Shown here: positions 7,218-15,432 of the stretch, piece after piece
Layout: each line of letters starts with the position of its first letter
How positions within the stretch are numbered: position 1 is the stretch's first letter
Assembly: GCA_903927605.1 (NCBI GenBank)
Contig: CAIYNT010000249.1
Coordinates: 1 to 21,778 of the forward strand
Direction of reading: 5' to 3'
Source: an uncultured Holophagaceae bacterium
Lineage (GTDB): Bacteria; Acidobacteriota; Holophagae; Holophagales; Holophagaceae
Length of the DNA stretch: 21,778 nucleotides
Made by a program: the position numbers and the translations under genes
Notes under the pieces: generated by a model
Seen by the model: the letters and a program-made list of their open reading frames with translations, nothing else
Told to the model about the DNA's origin: nothing
Database searches by the model: none

Positions 7218-7288
7218 ACCGGCCAGAACTGGCACGGCTTGAGCAAACCCTGAGCTGGGCCGATACACTTTTGACCCGAGGAGTTGCC

Positions 7289-7591
7289 ATGAGCCAGGAG
7301 ATCCGCCCCGAGGACCTCATCGTCACTGAGCAGGACGGCACCCGCCGCATCAACCACGATGTCATCGAGAGCTACGGCCTCTTCAACCTGCCCCGCGCCA
7401 CCATGCGCCAGGCCCTGATGGTGTATTACGACAATGCCAGCCGCATGGGCCGGGGTCCGGCACAGACCGTGCGCACCTTCATCACCCTCGCCAGTTCCAT
7501 CACCCGCTTCCCCCGCCAGGTGGCCATCAACTTCACCCGGGGCGTGGCCTATCGGCGGAACATGCGCATGCTTAGGCGGTTCAGTCGCTGA
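7289..7591 (+). CDS. Conserved-looking hypothetical protein, 100 residues
   Basis: Not recognised. The 100-residue protein begins MSQEIRPEDLIVTEQDG and has no signal peptide or membrane segment. The N-terminal half is acidic; residues about 35-98 are probably helical. The C-terminus is strongly basic and arginine-rich (GVAYRRNMRMLRRFSR), which could favour nucleic-acid or membrane-surface contact, although that is only inference. ATG 7289 is supported by CGAGGAG seven bases upstream, and codon use is typical of the neighbouring genes (strong G/C at third positions), so it is very likely a real gene. An in-frame open stretch extends left into aquaporin Z on another frame but has no use as a start. 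A hairpin terminator covers its stop codon. Position after aqpZ does not indicate function. Confidence 0.8.
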   Translation: MSQEIRPEDLIVTEQDGTRRINHDVIESYGLFNLPRATMRQALMVYYDNASRMGRGPAQTVRTFITLASSITRFPRQVAINFTRGVAYRRNMRMLRRFSR

Positions 7592-7612
7592 AACCGCTGC
7601 GCGGTTTCAGCG
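7586..7612. terminator. Hairpin overlapping a stop codon, between convergent genes
   Basis: A 12-bp perfect stem, CGCTGAAACCGC (7586-7597) with 7601-7612, has a three-base TGC loop. It includes the TGA stop (7589-7591) of the small plus-strand gene and ends 12 bases before the YmdB-family stop on the minus strand, so it probably serves both. No clear T-run is present. Confidence 0.6.
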
Positions 7613-7624
7613 CAGGGTAGAAGA

Positions 7625-8395
7625 TCAAAGCCTGCGCAGGATCCGCTCGATGCTGATAGCCTTTCGGCCTTCGGTGGTGACGAGCACGGCGTGGAGCTGC
7701 AGGTCCCCTTCGGCGACTTCGTACCTGGGGCGCTGCACTTTTAGGAAGCGGCCCAGGCTGGCTTCCTTCTTCATGCCAATGACGCCCTCGTAGGGCCCTG
7801 TCATGCCGATGTCCGTCACATAGGCGGTGCCGTTGGGCAGGACCTTGGCGTCGAGGGTGGGAACGTGGGTGTGCGTCCCCAGTACGGCGATGGCGCGGCC
7901 GTCCAAGTGATGACCCATGGCCTGGGCCTCGCTGGTGGCCTCGGCGTGCATGTCCACGATCACAAGATCAGCCCGTTCCTTCTGCAGGATCGAATCCGCG
8001 CAGCGGAAGGGGCAGTCGCAGGGGGGCATGTGCACCCGGCCCATGAGGTTGATGATCAGAACCTCGGCGCCGGATGACGTATGCAGCTTGACCCAGCCGT
8101 TGCCGGCCGTGTCCGGAGGATGGTTGGCGGGCCGCAGGAGACGCGGCTCCTGACGGAAATAGGCATCGATGCCCTTCACATCGAAGGCGTGATTGCCCGT
8201 GGTGATGACATGGACCCCGTACCGATCGAACCACTCCCGGGCGATGCTGTCCGTAATGCCATGACCGTGGGCGGCGTTCTCGCCGTTCACAATCACCAGG
8301 TCGGCCCCGGTCTCCCGTCGCAGGTCAGGCAGGAAGGCCTCCACCAGCCGCCGCCCCGGTTCACCCACCACATCGCCCAACGCCAAGATCCGCAT
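7625..8395 (-). CDS. YmdB-family metallophosphoesterase (TIGR00282 type)
   Basis: A 256-residue calcineurin-like phosphoesterase with two bound metals. Seen at positions matching the Bacillus subtilis YmdB site: D8, E39 and N40 (NGENAAHG), N68 (TTGNHAFD), H150 (DMHAEATSE), and H175 and H177 (GTHTHVPT). TDIGMTGP (194-201) and the closing strand are also family hallmarks. In B. subtilis the homologue hydrolyses 2',3'-cyclic nucleotides and affects biofilm and motility choices; whether this holds here is unknown. Many genomes carry it beside rny (RNase Y), but that gene is not in this window. The ATG at 8395 opens MRILALGDVVGEPGRR, the standard start, but no good ribosome site precedes it (only CTGGTTCC). 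It lies 61 bases after the TonB-dependent receptor on the same strand, behind a terminator. Confidence 0.93.
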   Translation of the reverse strand: MRILALGDVVGEPGRRLVEAFLPDLRRETGADLVIVNGENAAHGHGITDSIAREWFDRYGVHVITTGNHAFDVKGIDAYFRQEPRLLRPANHPPDTAGNGWVKLHTSSGAEVLIINLMGRVHMPPCDCPFRCADSILQKERADLVIVDMHAEATSEAQAMGHHLDGRAIAVLGTHTHVPTLDAKVLPNGTAYVTDIGMTGPYEGVIGMKKEASLGRFLKVQRPRYEVAEGDLQLHAVLVTTEGRKAISIERILRRL

Positions 8396-8411
8396 GGAAC
8401 CAGCTTAATTG

Positions 8412-8439
8412 AAAAGGGCGGCGCGAGTGCGCCGCCCTT
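8412..8439 (-). terminator. Intrinsic terminator of the TonB-dependent receptor gene
   Basis: On the minus strand an 11-bp GC-rich stem (8429-8439 with 8414-8424), with a four-base loop, runs into TTTTCAATTAAG. The U-run continues from the stem, which is the classic layout. It begins 17 bases after the receptor's stop codon. Confidence 0.8.
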
Positions 8440-8456
8440 GGGTGCTGCGGGTTGGA

Positions 8457-11405
8457 CTAGAAGGCGAAGCGGGCTCCGAGCTGGACCTGACGGGCCGAGC
8501 CGAGCCAGTTCTGCTGCTGCACCAGATTGCTCGCCGAATTGGCGTCCACAGTGGCCGGGGTGACCGGTGCGGTGTAGGAGACCTTCGTCGACAGATAGGT
8601 GTCCTGGCGGTTGAGGAGGTTGAAGACATCGGCGGAAAGGGTCAACTTCATCCTCTTGGTGAGGAAGAAGTCACGCCGAAGCCCCAGGTCCATGTAGAGG
8701 ACCGAGCCCGAGCGCTGGGTGTTGCGGCCCGTGTCCACGCCATTCTGGAAGTAGCGATCGTTGGACGTGTTGCCGTCTCCGTTCACATCCGTACCATAGG
8801 TCAGCGTGTAAGGCGTACCGGTCTGGTAGCGGATATTCAGGGAGGACAGGATCCCGGTGTAGTACTTGTCCAGGTAGCTCACGTAGCCGGTGAGCACACT
8901 GCGTCGATCGGTGTCGGCGTAGCCCCACTGATTGCCTAGATTGCCGGCATCCTGGATGCTGATGCCCGAGTAGTTGCGCTCGTTGGAATCGCTGTCCTTG
9001 TTGATGGAGTAGGTGTAGTAGAGCTGGGCGTCGAAGGCGCTGTCGTCCTTGTGGTATTTCATGCTGATGGTGTAGGCGTGGTAGAGGCTGGTGGCATCGG
9101 AGTAGTACATGCCCATGGTGCCGTAGTTGGCATTGGGTCGGACCGCCGTGTAACCGCCACTCCCACTGATGGTGCTGGGGTAGATCAGTCGTCCATAGGC
9201 ATTCGGAGTGGGAGTGCCGAGGTTCAGATCGGCGGTGCGCTCCAGCTGGTTGCCCTTGGCATAGGTGGCAGACAGGCCGAGCACGAGGTCGCGGAAGAAG
9301 GGGCGCTCGGCGCCGAGGTTCACCCGGTCCGTGTAGGGGTTCTTGAAGTCCGGGTTGAAGGACCAGATGTTGTACTTGGCGGGACCCGGGGTGTAGGTAG
9401 GAATCCAGTAGGGGTTGCTGGCATTGAAGGCGGCGCCGATGGGAATACCGTTGGCCGCGGCTTGGGCGGCGGTGAACTGCACCGAACCTGTACGCTGTCC
9501 ATTGGCGGCGAAGGCCTGGTAGAGGAACACGGCGGGCGTGGTGCTGACGTACCGTCCCACGCTGCCACGAACCACGGTCTTGCCGTCGTCGATGGCTGGA
9601 GTCCAAGTGAAGGAGAAGCGGGGGGAGAACTGGCTGTCGTTGGGAATCCTGGCGCTGAGGGGCATGGTGGCAGCCAAGGGATTGCTCATGTCCAGGATGG
9701 GGAAGTCAGGGTTTTCCTGGCGATCCCAGCGAAGCCCAAGACCCATCTTGAAGGTGTCAGTCAGGCGCCAGTCGGCCTGGATGAAGGCCGCCTCCTGCTT
9801 TTCACTGGTGCTGAAGAGGCCGGCCTGCTGCACGGGGCCGTTCAGGCCGAAATTCTGGGTGTAGGTGGACCAGTTCCCGGCGCGGTAGTTGGCGATATTG
9901 CTGAAGGCGTAAACCCCGCGCCAGTTGCCGGCGAAGAACTCAGAGACATCGATGGCGTTGTAGTCGATGCCGCCCTTCACCTGGAAGGTGGGCGTGACAT
10001 AGCTGAGGTTCTCCTGGATCTGCGTCCGGGAGGTGTTGTAGGTCCGGTCGAAGGGATAGGCCCCGTAGTAGCCGACGTTCGTGATGCTCACCTCGGGCGT
10101 GGTGGAATAGGGCACCCGCGGCATGTCGTCCTTGGTGTAGTTCACCCGGACCTCGTTCAGCCAGTTGGCATTGAGTACCCAGTTCCACTGGAGCACGTAG
10201 GCGTCGGTGGTGATCTGGTCCGAGGAGAGGTTCTCGTAGGCGGCAGTGATGCCTGAGCCCACGTCCCCCTTGAACTTCGAGTGGTTCAGGCGGAACTGGA
10301 GGGTCTGGTCGGTGGTGATGTTCCAGTCAAAGCGCGCGAACATCGTATCGGAGTCGGCCTTGCTGGAGTAGGCGCCGGCCTTGGAGATGAGGACGGCGTC
10401 CCGGGGGTTGGCGATGGGGTCCAGGGTCACGGGGGTATTGCCGCCCCAGTCCATGCTGATGGGCGTTTTCTGGCGCTGGGCGTCGTAGGCCACGAAGTAG
10501 AAGAGCTTGTCCTTGATGATGGGGCCGCCGATGCTGAAGCCGAACTGCTCCTGCTGGAAGTCCCCCACGGGATTGAAGGTGTACTTGCCATTGGGCTGCA
10601 GCATCGTGGGTCCTGCGGCGACCATGCTCTCGGGCCGCTTGTAGTAGAACAGGCTGCCGCTGAGTTCGTTGGTGCCATTCTTGGTGATGGCGTTCACGTA
10701 GCCGCCGCCCATGCGGCCGAACTCGGCGCTCGCGCCGTCTGTGATGACCTGGTACTCGCGGATGGCTTCGATGGAGACGGTGAAGGGGGTCTTGCCTTCA
10801 CCCGCACCGATGGCGCCGCCGAAGAAGGGTTCGTTGTTGTCGCCGCCGTCGATGTTGATGGAACTGTTCACGCCGCGCTGACCCGCGATCGCGAGGTTGC
10901 CGCGGCTGCTGTCCACCACGACCTGCGGAGTGAGAGTGGCCAGGTTGGTGAAGTTGCGGTTGAAGACGGGCAGATTGGTGAGGTTGTCAGGCGAGATGAT
11001 GGCGGCGGCGCTGGCGCGTTCGGAATCAACCTGGGCGGCGCTGGCGGTAACTTCCACCACGGCGCCACTCTCAGTCGCCAGGTGGATGACCAGGGGGGCG
11101 GCATCGCCGAGGTTGAGGTTCACCTTGAGGTTGCCGGCGGTCTGGAAGCCGGCCTTGGTGACGGTCACGGTGTAAGGGCCCACAGGCAGTAGCGTGGCCA
11201 GGTAGCGGCCTTCGCCATCGGTCTGAAGGGTGCGGGTAAGGCCAGTCTCGCCGTTGAGGATGACCACCCTCGCACCAGCCACGGCTGCGCCCTTGGTGTC
11301 CAGGACCCGGCCGCCCAGCTGAGTCGATACGCCCTGGGCCATGATCGGTGCCCCGGCGACCAGCAGGGCCATGATGGACAAACTACTTAAATGTCTAAAG
11401 CGCAT
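8457..11405 (-). CDS. Oar-like TonB-dependent outer-membrane receptor
   Basis: A 982-residue outer-membrane protein. A signal peptide (about 1-23, cleavage near PIMA-Q) is followed by a carboxypeptidase-regulatory-like beta-sandwich (about 28-112: GGRVLDTKGAAVAGARV, TDGEGRYLATLLPVGPYTVTV). Next come a TonB-box-like VVEVTA (116-121), a plug (about 125-250, with RGVNSSINIDGGDNNE and MGGGYVNAITKNGTNE) and a large barrel ending in the aromatic signature GARFAF used by the BAM machinery. This architecture is the Oar/CarbopepD_reg group, abundant in Acidobacteriota, thought to take up large or complex nutrients such as glycans or peptides with energy from TonB. The substrate cannot be read from the sequence, and no susD, exbBD or tonB lies nearby. 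ATG 11405 has AGGAGGA at good spacing. It is head-to-head with the S55 peptidase gene across 157 bases and ends in a clear terminator. Confidence 0.93.
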   Translation of the reverse strand: MRFRHLSSLSIMALLVAGAPIMAQGVSTQLGGRVLDTKGAAVAGARVVILNGETGLTRTLQTDGEGRYLATLLPVGPYTVTVTKAGFQTAGNLKVNLNLGDAAPLVIHLATESGAVVEVTASAAQVDSERASAAAIISPDNLTNLPVFNRNFTNLATLTPQVVVDSSRGNLAIAGQRGVNSSINIDGGDNNEPFFGGAIGAGEGKTPFTVSIEAIREYQVITDGASAEFGRMGGGYVNAITKNGTNELSGSLFYYKRPESMVAAGPTMLQPNGKYTFNPVGDFQQEQFGFSIGGPIIKDKLFYFVAYDAQRQKTPISMDWGGNTPVTLDPIANPRDAVLISKAGAYSSKADSDTMFARFDWNITTDQTLQFRLNHSKFKGDVGSGITAAYENLSSDQITTDAYVLQWNWVLNANWLNEVRVNYTKDDMPRVPYSTTPEVSITNVGYYGAYPFDRTYNTSRTQIQENLSYVTPTFQVKGGIDYNAIDVSEFFAGNWRGVYAFSNIANYRAGNWSTYTQNFGLNGPVQQAGLFSTSEKQEAAFIQADWRLTDTFKMGLGLRWDRQENPDFPILDMSNPLAATMPLSARIPNDSQFSPRFSFTWTPAIDDGKTVVRGSVGRYVSTTPAVFLYQAFAANGQRTGSVQFTAAQAAANGIPIGAAFNASNPYWIPTYTPGPAKYNIWSFNPDFKNPYTDRVNLGAERPFFRDLVLGLSATYAKGNQLERTADLNLGTPTPNAYGRLIYPSTISGSGGYTAVRPNANYGTMGMYYSDATSLYHAYTISMKYHKDDSAFDAQLYYTYSINKDSDSNERNYSGISIQDAGNLGNQWGYADTDRRSVLTGYVSYLDKYYTGILSSLNIRYQTGTPYTLTYGTDVNGDGNTSNDRYFQNGVDTGRNTQRSGSVLYMDLGLRRDFFLTKRMKLTLSADVFNLLNRQDTYLSTKVSYTAPVTPATVDANSASNLVQQQNWLGSARQVQLGARFAF

Positions 11406-11562
11406 GAAAAGTTCCTCCTACTTTGAGGTTAGCGGGCCCGGACGCGGGAAAAAATGGGTTTATGGGGACTTGGAACGAAAGTCACCGGCGCGACACCACA
11501 TGGTCACAGAGGGGTCCGCCCGGGGGCCGTCTGTTAGGCTTCCTTGTCCACTTGGGATCCCC

Positions 11563-13302
11563 ATGAATCTGGCCGCCACCGCCCTTGCGTTCACCACCAT
11601 GACCGCCCTGTTCGCACAGGGGCCGGCCACTTTGGGGGTCTCGGAGATCCGGGCCGGCATGAAGGGTTACGGGAAGACCGTCTTCCAGGGGGGGAAGATC
11701 GAACGCTTTGACTTCGAGGTGCTCGGCGTCCAGAAGAACTATGCCCCGGGCCGAAGCCGCATCATGGTGCGGGCTTCCGGGGGACCCCTTGCCACAACGG
11801 GCATCCTGGCCGGCATGAGCGGCAGCCCCTGCTATATCGACGGCAAGCTCATCGGCGCCCTCAGCACCGGGATCGCCTGGGAGAAGGAGCCCATCGGGGG
11901 CATCACACCCATCGCGGAGATGCTGGACCAGCTGAGGGACATCCCCGAAGCCGCCCCCAGCCGCACGCCCCTGATCCTGCCCAAGCTGGAGCCCCCCAAG
12001 GTGCTCAAGGCCGCGCTGCTGGGGCAGATGCTGGATTTCCCGACGCTGATGGGCGACCAGGACCCGCAGGCGCTGCCCATGGCCTTGACCGGGAGTCCCC
12101 TGGGTCCCGAGGCCCAGCGTATCTGGTCCGGTTGGCCGGTCACCTTCACGGCGGGCCCGACCCTTTCCGGCGGCCGGGAGGAGGCGAGCCCACTGGAGCC
12201 GGGGGGCATGGCCACGGTCACCCTCATGCAGGGGGATCTGGACCTGGGAGCCTCGGGCACCATCACCTATGTCTCTGGCAAGCGGGTCCTGATGTTCGGC
12301 CACCAGCTGTTCAACCTGGGCCCGGTGGACCTGCCCCTCTGGTCGGCCACCGTCGCCACCACGGTCCCGGGTTACGAAAGCTCCTTCAAACTGGCCCTGC
12401 CGGTGGCGCCCATCGGAGCCCTGCGCCTGGATCGCAGTTCCGGCGTGGCGGGCATTCTGGGGGCCGAGCCCCACATGGTCCCCCTGCGGATCGGCCTGAA
12501 CCTGGGCGGCCGGCGCAACCTGAACTTCCGGTTCGAGATCATGGATCATCCGGTGGCCACGGCCGCGCTGGCGGCCACCGCCGTAGCCCAGACCCTGGAC
12601 GCCCACACCCGGGGCGTGGGCCTGCAGAGCCTGTCCATGCAGGGCAACATCAAGCTGGCGGGCCACCCCGCCATCCTGATCGAGAATGTCATCGCGGATC
12701 TGAATCCGTCCCGCATGGCCCAGTACGTGGGCGCCATGATCCAGGCGGTCTCTCTGAATCCCTTCGAGAAACCGGTGTTCGAGGGGATCTCGCTCACGAT
12801 CAAGGCCGAGGAGCGGCTGGATCTGACGGCCATCGCGGGGGTTCGCCTGCTGAAGGCCCGCGCCAAGCGGGGCGAGATCCTGCCGGTGCTGGTGACGCTC
12901 CAGAACATCCAGGGCGTACGGGAGACCGCCACCTTCAACATCCAGGTGCCCTCCTCGGCAGCCAAGGGCAAGGCCACGCTGATGGTGGGGGACGGGTACA
13001 GCCTGACGGCCGCCGATCCCGACGAACGCATGATCGAAGTCGCCAGCCTCGGAGATGTGGTCCGCCTGCTGAATGGCGCCATGCGCAACAACCACGCCTA
13101 TGCCCTGCTGGTGCAGACTCAGGCGGGCGCGGGCCTGCGCGGAAGCCGCATCGAGGGCATCCCGCCCACTGTGGCCAGCCTGGTGGGGGCGGACGGTGCC
13201 TCCAGCGACAACCGACTGCAGCGCCGCATCATCGGGCGGGCCCTGCTCCCCCTGGAGCGCGAAGTGCGCGGGATCAGCCAACTGGAAGTGGAGATCGAGT
13301 AG
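11563..13302 (+). CDS. Secreted SpoIVB/S55-family serine peptidase-like protein
   Basis: A 579-residue exported protein. Signal peptide MNLAATALAFTTMTALFAQ leads into an S55-type domain: FDFEVLGV (49-56), then GMSGSPCYIDGKLIGAL (84-100) with the candidate nucleophile S86. SGTITYVSGKRVLMFGHQLFNLG (231-253) follows with the candidate H247, then IGALRLDRSSGVAGILG (284-300). In SpoIVB the histidine segment precedes the GMSGSP segment; here the order is reversed, so the domain appears circularly permuted. The residue 15 before S86, where SpoIVB has its acidic D363, is alanine. The remaining 270 residues hold beta-rich segments with no motif I recognise. The start at 11563 is chosen for the signal peptide; upstream in-frame ATGs add an unlikely 74 residues, though the ribosome site is weak. 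The propeller gene follows at once. A sporulation role is unlikely; envelope proteolysis is inferred. Confidence 0.85.
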   Translation: MNLAATALAFTTMTALFAQGPATLGVSEIRAGMKGYGKTVFQGGKIERFDFEVLGVQKNYAPGRSRIMVRASGGPLATTGILAGMSGSPCYIDGKLIGALSTGIAWEKEPIGGITPIAEMLDQLRDIPEAAPSRTPLILPKLEPPKVLKAALLGQMLDFPTLMGDQDPQALPMALTGSPLGPEAQRIWSGWPVTFTAGPTLSGGREEASPLEPGGMATVTLMQGDLDLGASGTITYVSGKRVLMFGHQLFNLGPVDLPLWSATVATTVPGYESSFKLALPVAPIGALRLDRSSGVAGILGAEPHMVPLRIGLNLGGRRNLNFRFEIMDHPVATAALAATAVAQTLDAHTRGVGLQSLSMQGNIKLAGHPAILIENVIADLNPSRMAQYVGAMIQAVSLNPFEKPVFEGISLTIKAEERLDLTAIAGVRLLKARAKRGEILPVLVTLQNIQGVRETATFNIQVPSSAAKGKATLMVGDGYSLTAADPDERMIEVASLGDVVRLLNGAMRNNHAYALLVQTQAGAGLRGSRIEGIPPTVASLVGADGASSDNRLQRRIIGRALLPLEREVRGISQLEVEIE

Positions 13303-13323
13303 ATGGATTCACGAAGAGGTTCT

Positions 13324-15432
13324 ATGCGCTGGATGACGGTTGTTCTATCGGCCTTTCTGGGTGTGTCCGCTCTGGCGGATCAGCCCAGTGCCACCTTCTC
13401 GGCCTTCAACGACTGGCTCGGCTCCGAGACCCGAGGCGTGCGCATCGGCGCCGATGGCCGTTTGCGTCTGGCCCCGAACCTGCGTCGAGTGGGCCAGCTG
13501 CCGGAAGGAGTGATCTGGTCCGCCGTGGCGGATGGGACCGGTGGCGCCTATTTGTCTGCCGGCACGGACGGCAAGCTCTTCCACTATGTCGGTGGACAGG
13601 TGAAGCCCCTGGGACAGGTGAAGGGCGGCATCGTCTTCGCCATGGCGCGCCTGGGCCAGGATCTGGTGGTGGCTCCCACCGGGGAGGGCAAGCTCCTCCG
13701 GGTGACGCCTGCCGGTGATGTGAAGCCCTTCGCGGACATCGATGCCCGCATCGTCTGGGCCCTCGCGGTCGAAGGGGACGCGGTGATCGCCGCGGGCGGC
13801 GCCGAGAAGGGCGCCGTGCTTGTGCAGGCCAGGGAGGGCTCCAGCCGACGGTTGGCGGAGCTGGCGGACGAGACGGCCTTTACGGCGCTGGCCCCGGATG
13901 GGCAGGGCGGCTGGTACCTGGGCAGCCATGGCCGGGGTCTGGTCCTTCGCTACAACCGCCAGGGCGACCGCCTGGAAACCTTGATGGATACTCCCTTCGA
14001 GGAAGTGCGGGCCCTGGCCGTCGCCGATGGCCAGCTCTACATCGGCGCCGACAACGGCCTTACACCCAAGTTCAGCACGGGCCAACTGGAGCGCCGGGAA
14101 GGCTATCTCCAGGCGGATACCCCGGCCACCACCCGGTCCGCCGTCATCCGGCTGGACCGGGATCGCGTGCCGGAAACCCTCTGGCAGAGCGCCCAGAGCC
14201 AGGTCTATGCACTGGCCGTATGGAAGGGTCAGCTGCTGGTGGGCACGGGCAACCGCTCCCGCCTGTTCTCCCTGCCCCTCGGGAAGGCCCGCGACACCGA
14301 CCCCTTCGCCGTAGTCCAGGAACTGGGCACGGCCCAGGCCACGGCCTTCCTGCCCTCGGGCGGGGACCTTCTGGTTGTGGGATCCAACCCCGCGGAACTG
14401 CATCTGCTCTCCGAGGCCCAGGCCACGGAGGGCACGTTGGAGTCGAAGATACTGAAGGGGGATCCCATCGCGGATTGGGGCCGTGCCTACCTGGATGCGG
14501 AGATGCCCACGGGCACCAACGTGGAACTGCAGTTCCGCATCGGCAGCACGGAAACCCCTGACGCCACCTGGAGTCCCTGGACACCACCGCTGCGCAGCGG
14601 TGAGCGGCCCGCCCTGCCCACGGCGCGCTTCGCCCAGTTCCGGCTCCGCCTGAGCAGCACCCGGGGCGGCGCCACGCCCATCGTCGAGACCGTGAGCGTC
14701 TACTGGGCCCGTCGGAACCTCGCGCCGGTCTGGGAAGGTGTGGACCTGATGCCGCCGGGTCTCGTCATCACCCGCTCCGCACCGCCGGAGGACATCGGCA
14801 TCGAGCGGGTGCCCCTCCAGACGCAAAAGCTCATTCCCGCCCTGGGCTACCTGGGTGCGGAGAAGCGCAGTTTCCGCCGCGGGGGCCAGAGCTGCATTTT
14901 CAAGGTGAACGATCCCAACGGAGATGTCCTCCAGTTCAGCATCCGGCTGCTGCCTGATCGCGGCGCGCCGATCCTGCTGGAAAAGGCCTGGAAGGAGAAG
15001 TTCTTCAGCTTCGATACCCTTCCCGTTCCTGATGGCCGCTATCGTCTGGAGGTCACCGCCTCCGACGCGCCCTCCGCCCCCTTCAATGCCGTCCTCTCCA
15101 GCACCTGGCGGACGGCGCCCTTCATCATCGACCACACGCCGCCCACCATCTCTGAGCTCAGCGCCATGGCTGAAGGTGAAGGCGTCCGGGTGCGCTTCCT
15201 GGCCCGGGATGAGATGTCGATCCTGAAGGAGGCCGCCATCAGCGCAGATGGCGATCGCTGGCTCCAGATCGTGCCCGAGGACCGGGTCTTCGATCAGAAG
15301 GAGGAGCGTTTCGACGTCCTCGTGCCCCGGGATGCGATCCGCGGTGACCGCGTCCTGGTGAAGGTGGTGGATCAGCACAACAATGAACAGACCGCTGCCG
15401 TCTCCATTGCGGATGGATCGAAGAAACGTTAA
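13324..15432 (+). CDS. Exported beta-propeller-like protein with C-terminal Ig-like region
   Basis: A 702-residue protein with a signal peptide (MRWMTVVLSAFLGVSALA). Residues about 60-245 hold at least five repeats of about 40 residues, starting near 63, 103, 143, 186 and 228. Each has the pattern V-A-L-A-x-G-x-(L/Y)-x-(V/I)-G-(T/S/A)-x-x-G-x-L, as in propeller blades; further weaker copies run to about 380. The second half is beta-rich: a segment after DWGRAYLDAEMP like a discoidin or jelly-roll wall, then Ig/fibronectin-like strands (GRYRLEVTASDAPS, IDHTPPTISELSA, VLVKVVDQHNNEQ). ATG 13324 is favoured by AAGAGG six bases upstream; ATG 13303, directly after the peptidase stop, is an in-frame alternative adding seven residues. 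It is almost certainly co-transcribed with the S55 gene and may present or bind its substrate (inference). No enzyme motif is seen. Confidence 0.85.
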   Translation: MRWMTVVLSAFLGVSALADQPSATFSAFNDWLGSETRGVRIGADGRLRLAPNLRRVGQLPEGVIWSAVADGTGGAYLSAGTDGKLFHYVGGQVKPLGQVKGGIVFAMARLGQDLVVAPTGEGKLLRVTPAGDVKPFADIDARIVWALAVEGDAVIAAGGAEKGAVLVQAREGSSRRLAELADETAFTALAPDGQGGWYLGSHGRGLVLRYNRQGDRLETLMDTPFEEVRALAVADGQLYIGADNGLTPKFSTGQLERREGYLQADTPATTRSAVIRLDRDRVPETLWQSAQSQVYALAVWKGQLLVGTGNRSRLFSLPLGKARDTDPFAVVQELGTAQATAFLPSGGDLLVVGSNPAELHLLSEAQATEGTLESKILKGDPIADWGRAYLDAEMPTGTNVELQFRIGSTETPDATWSPWTPPLRSGERPALPTARFAQFRLRLSSTRGGATPIVETVSVYWARRNLAPVWEGVDLMPPGLVITRSAPPEDIGIERVPLQTQKLIPALGYLGAEKRSFRRGGQSCIFKVNDPNGDVLQFSIRLLPDRGAPILLEKAWKEKFFSFDTLPVPDGRYRLEVTASDAPSAPFNAVLSSTWRTAPFIIDHTPPTISELSAMAEGEGVRVRFLARDEMSILKEAAISADGDRWLQIVPEDRVFDQKEERFDVLVPRDAIRGDRVLVKVVDQHNNEQTAAVSIADGSKKR

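Noticed and set aside
7239..7269. Possible promoter (TTGAGC ... GATACA/TACACT) before the 100-residue protein
   Set aside because: The -10 match is poor at the right spacing and the better box has a 19-base spacer; transcription from aqpZ is just as likely.
9051..10256. 401-residue plus-strand frame inside the TonB-dependent receptor
   Set aside because: Val/Gly/Glu-rich shadow of the receptor; no family features.
11482..13281. 599-residue minus-strand frame opposite the S55 peptidase
   Set aside because: No motif, shadow composition, and the plus strand carries a signal peptide and conserved GMSGSP segment.
12132..13718. 528-residue plus-strand frame spanning the S55 and propeller genes in another frame
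   Set aside because: Pro/Gly/Arg/His-rich frame-shifted reading of two real genes.
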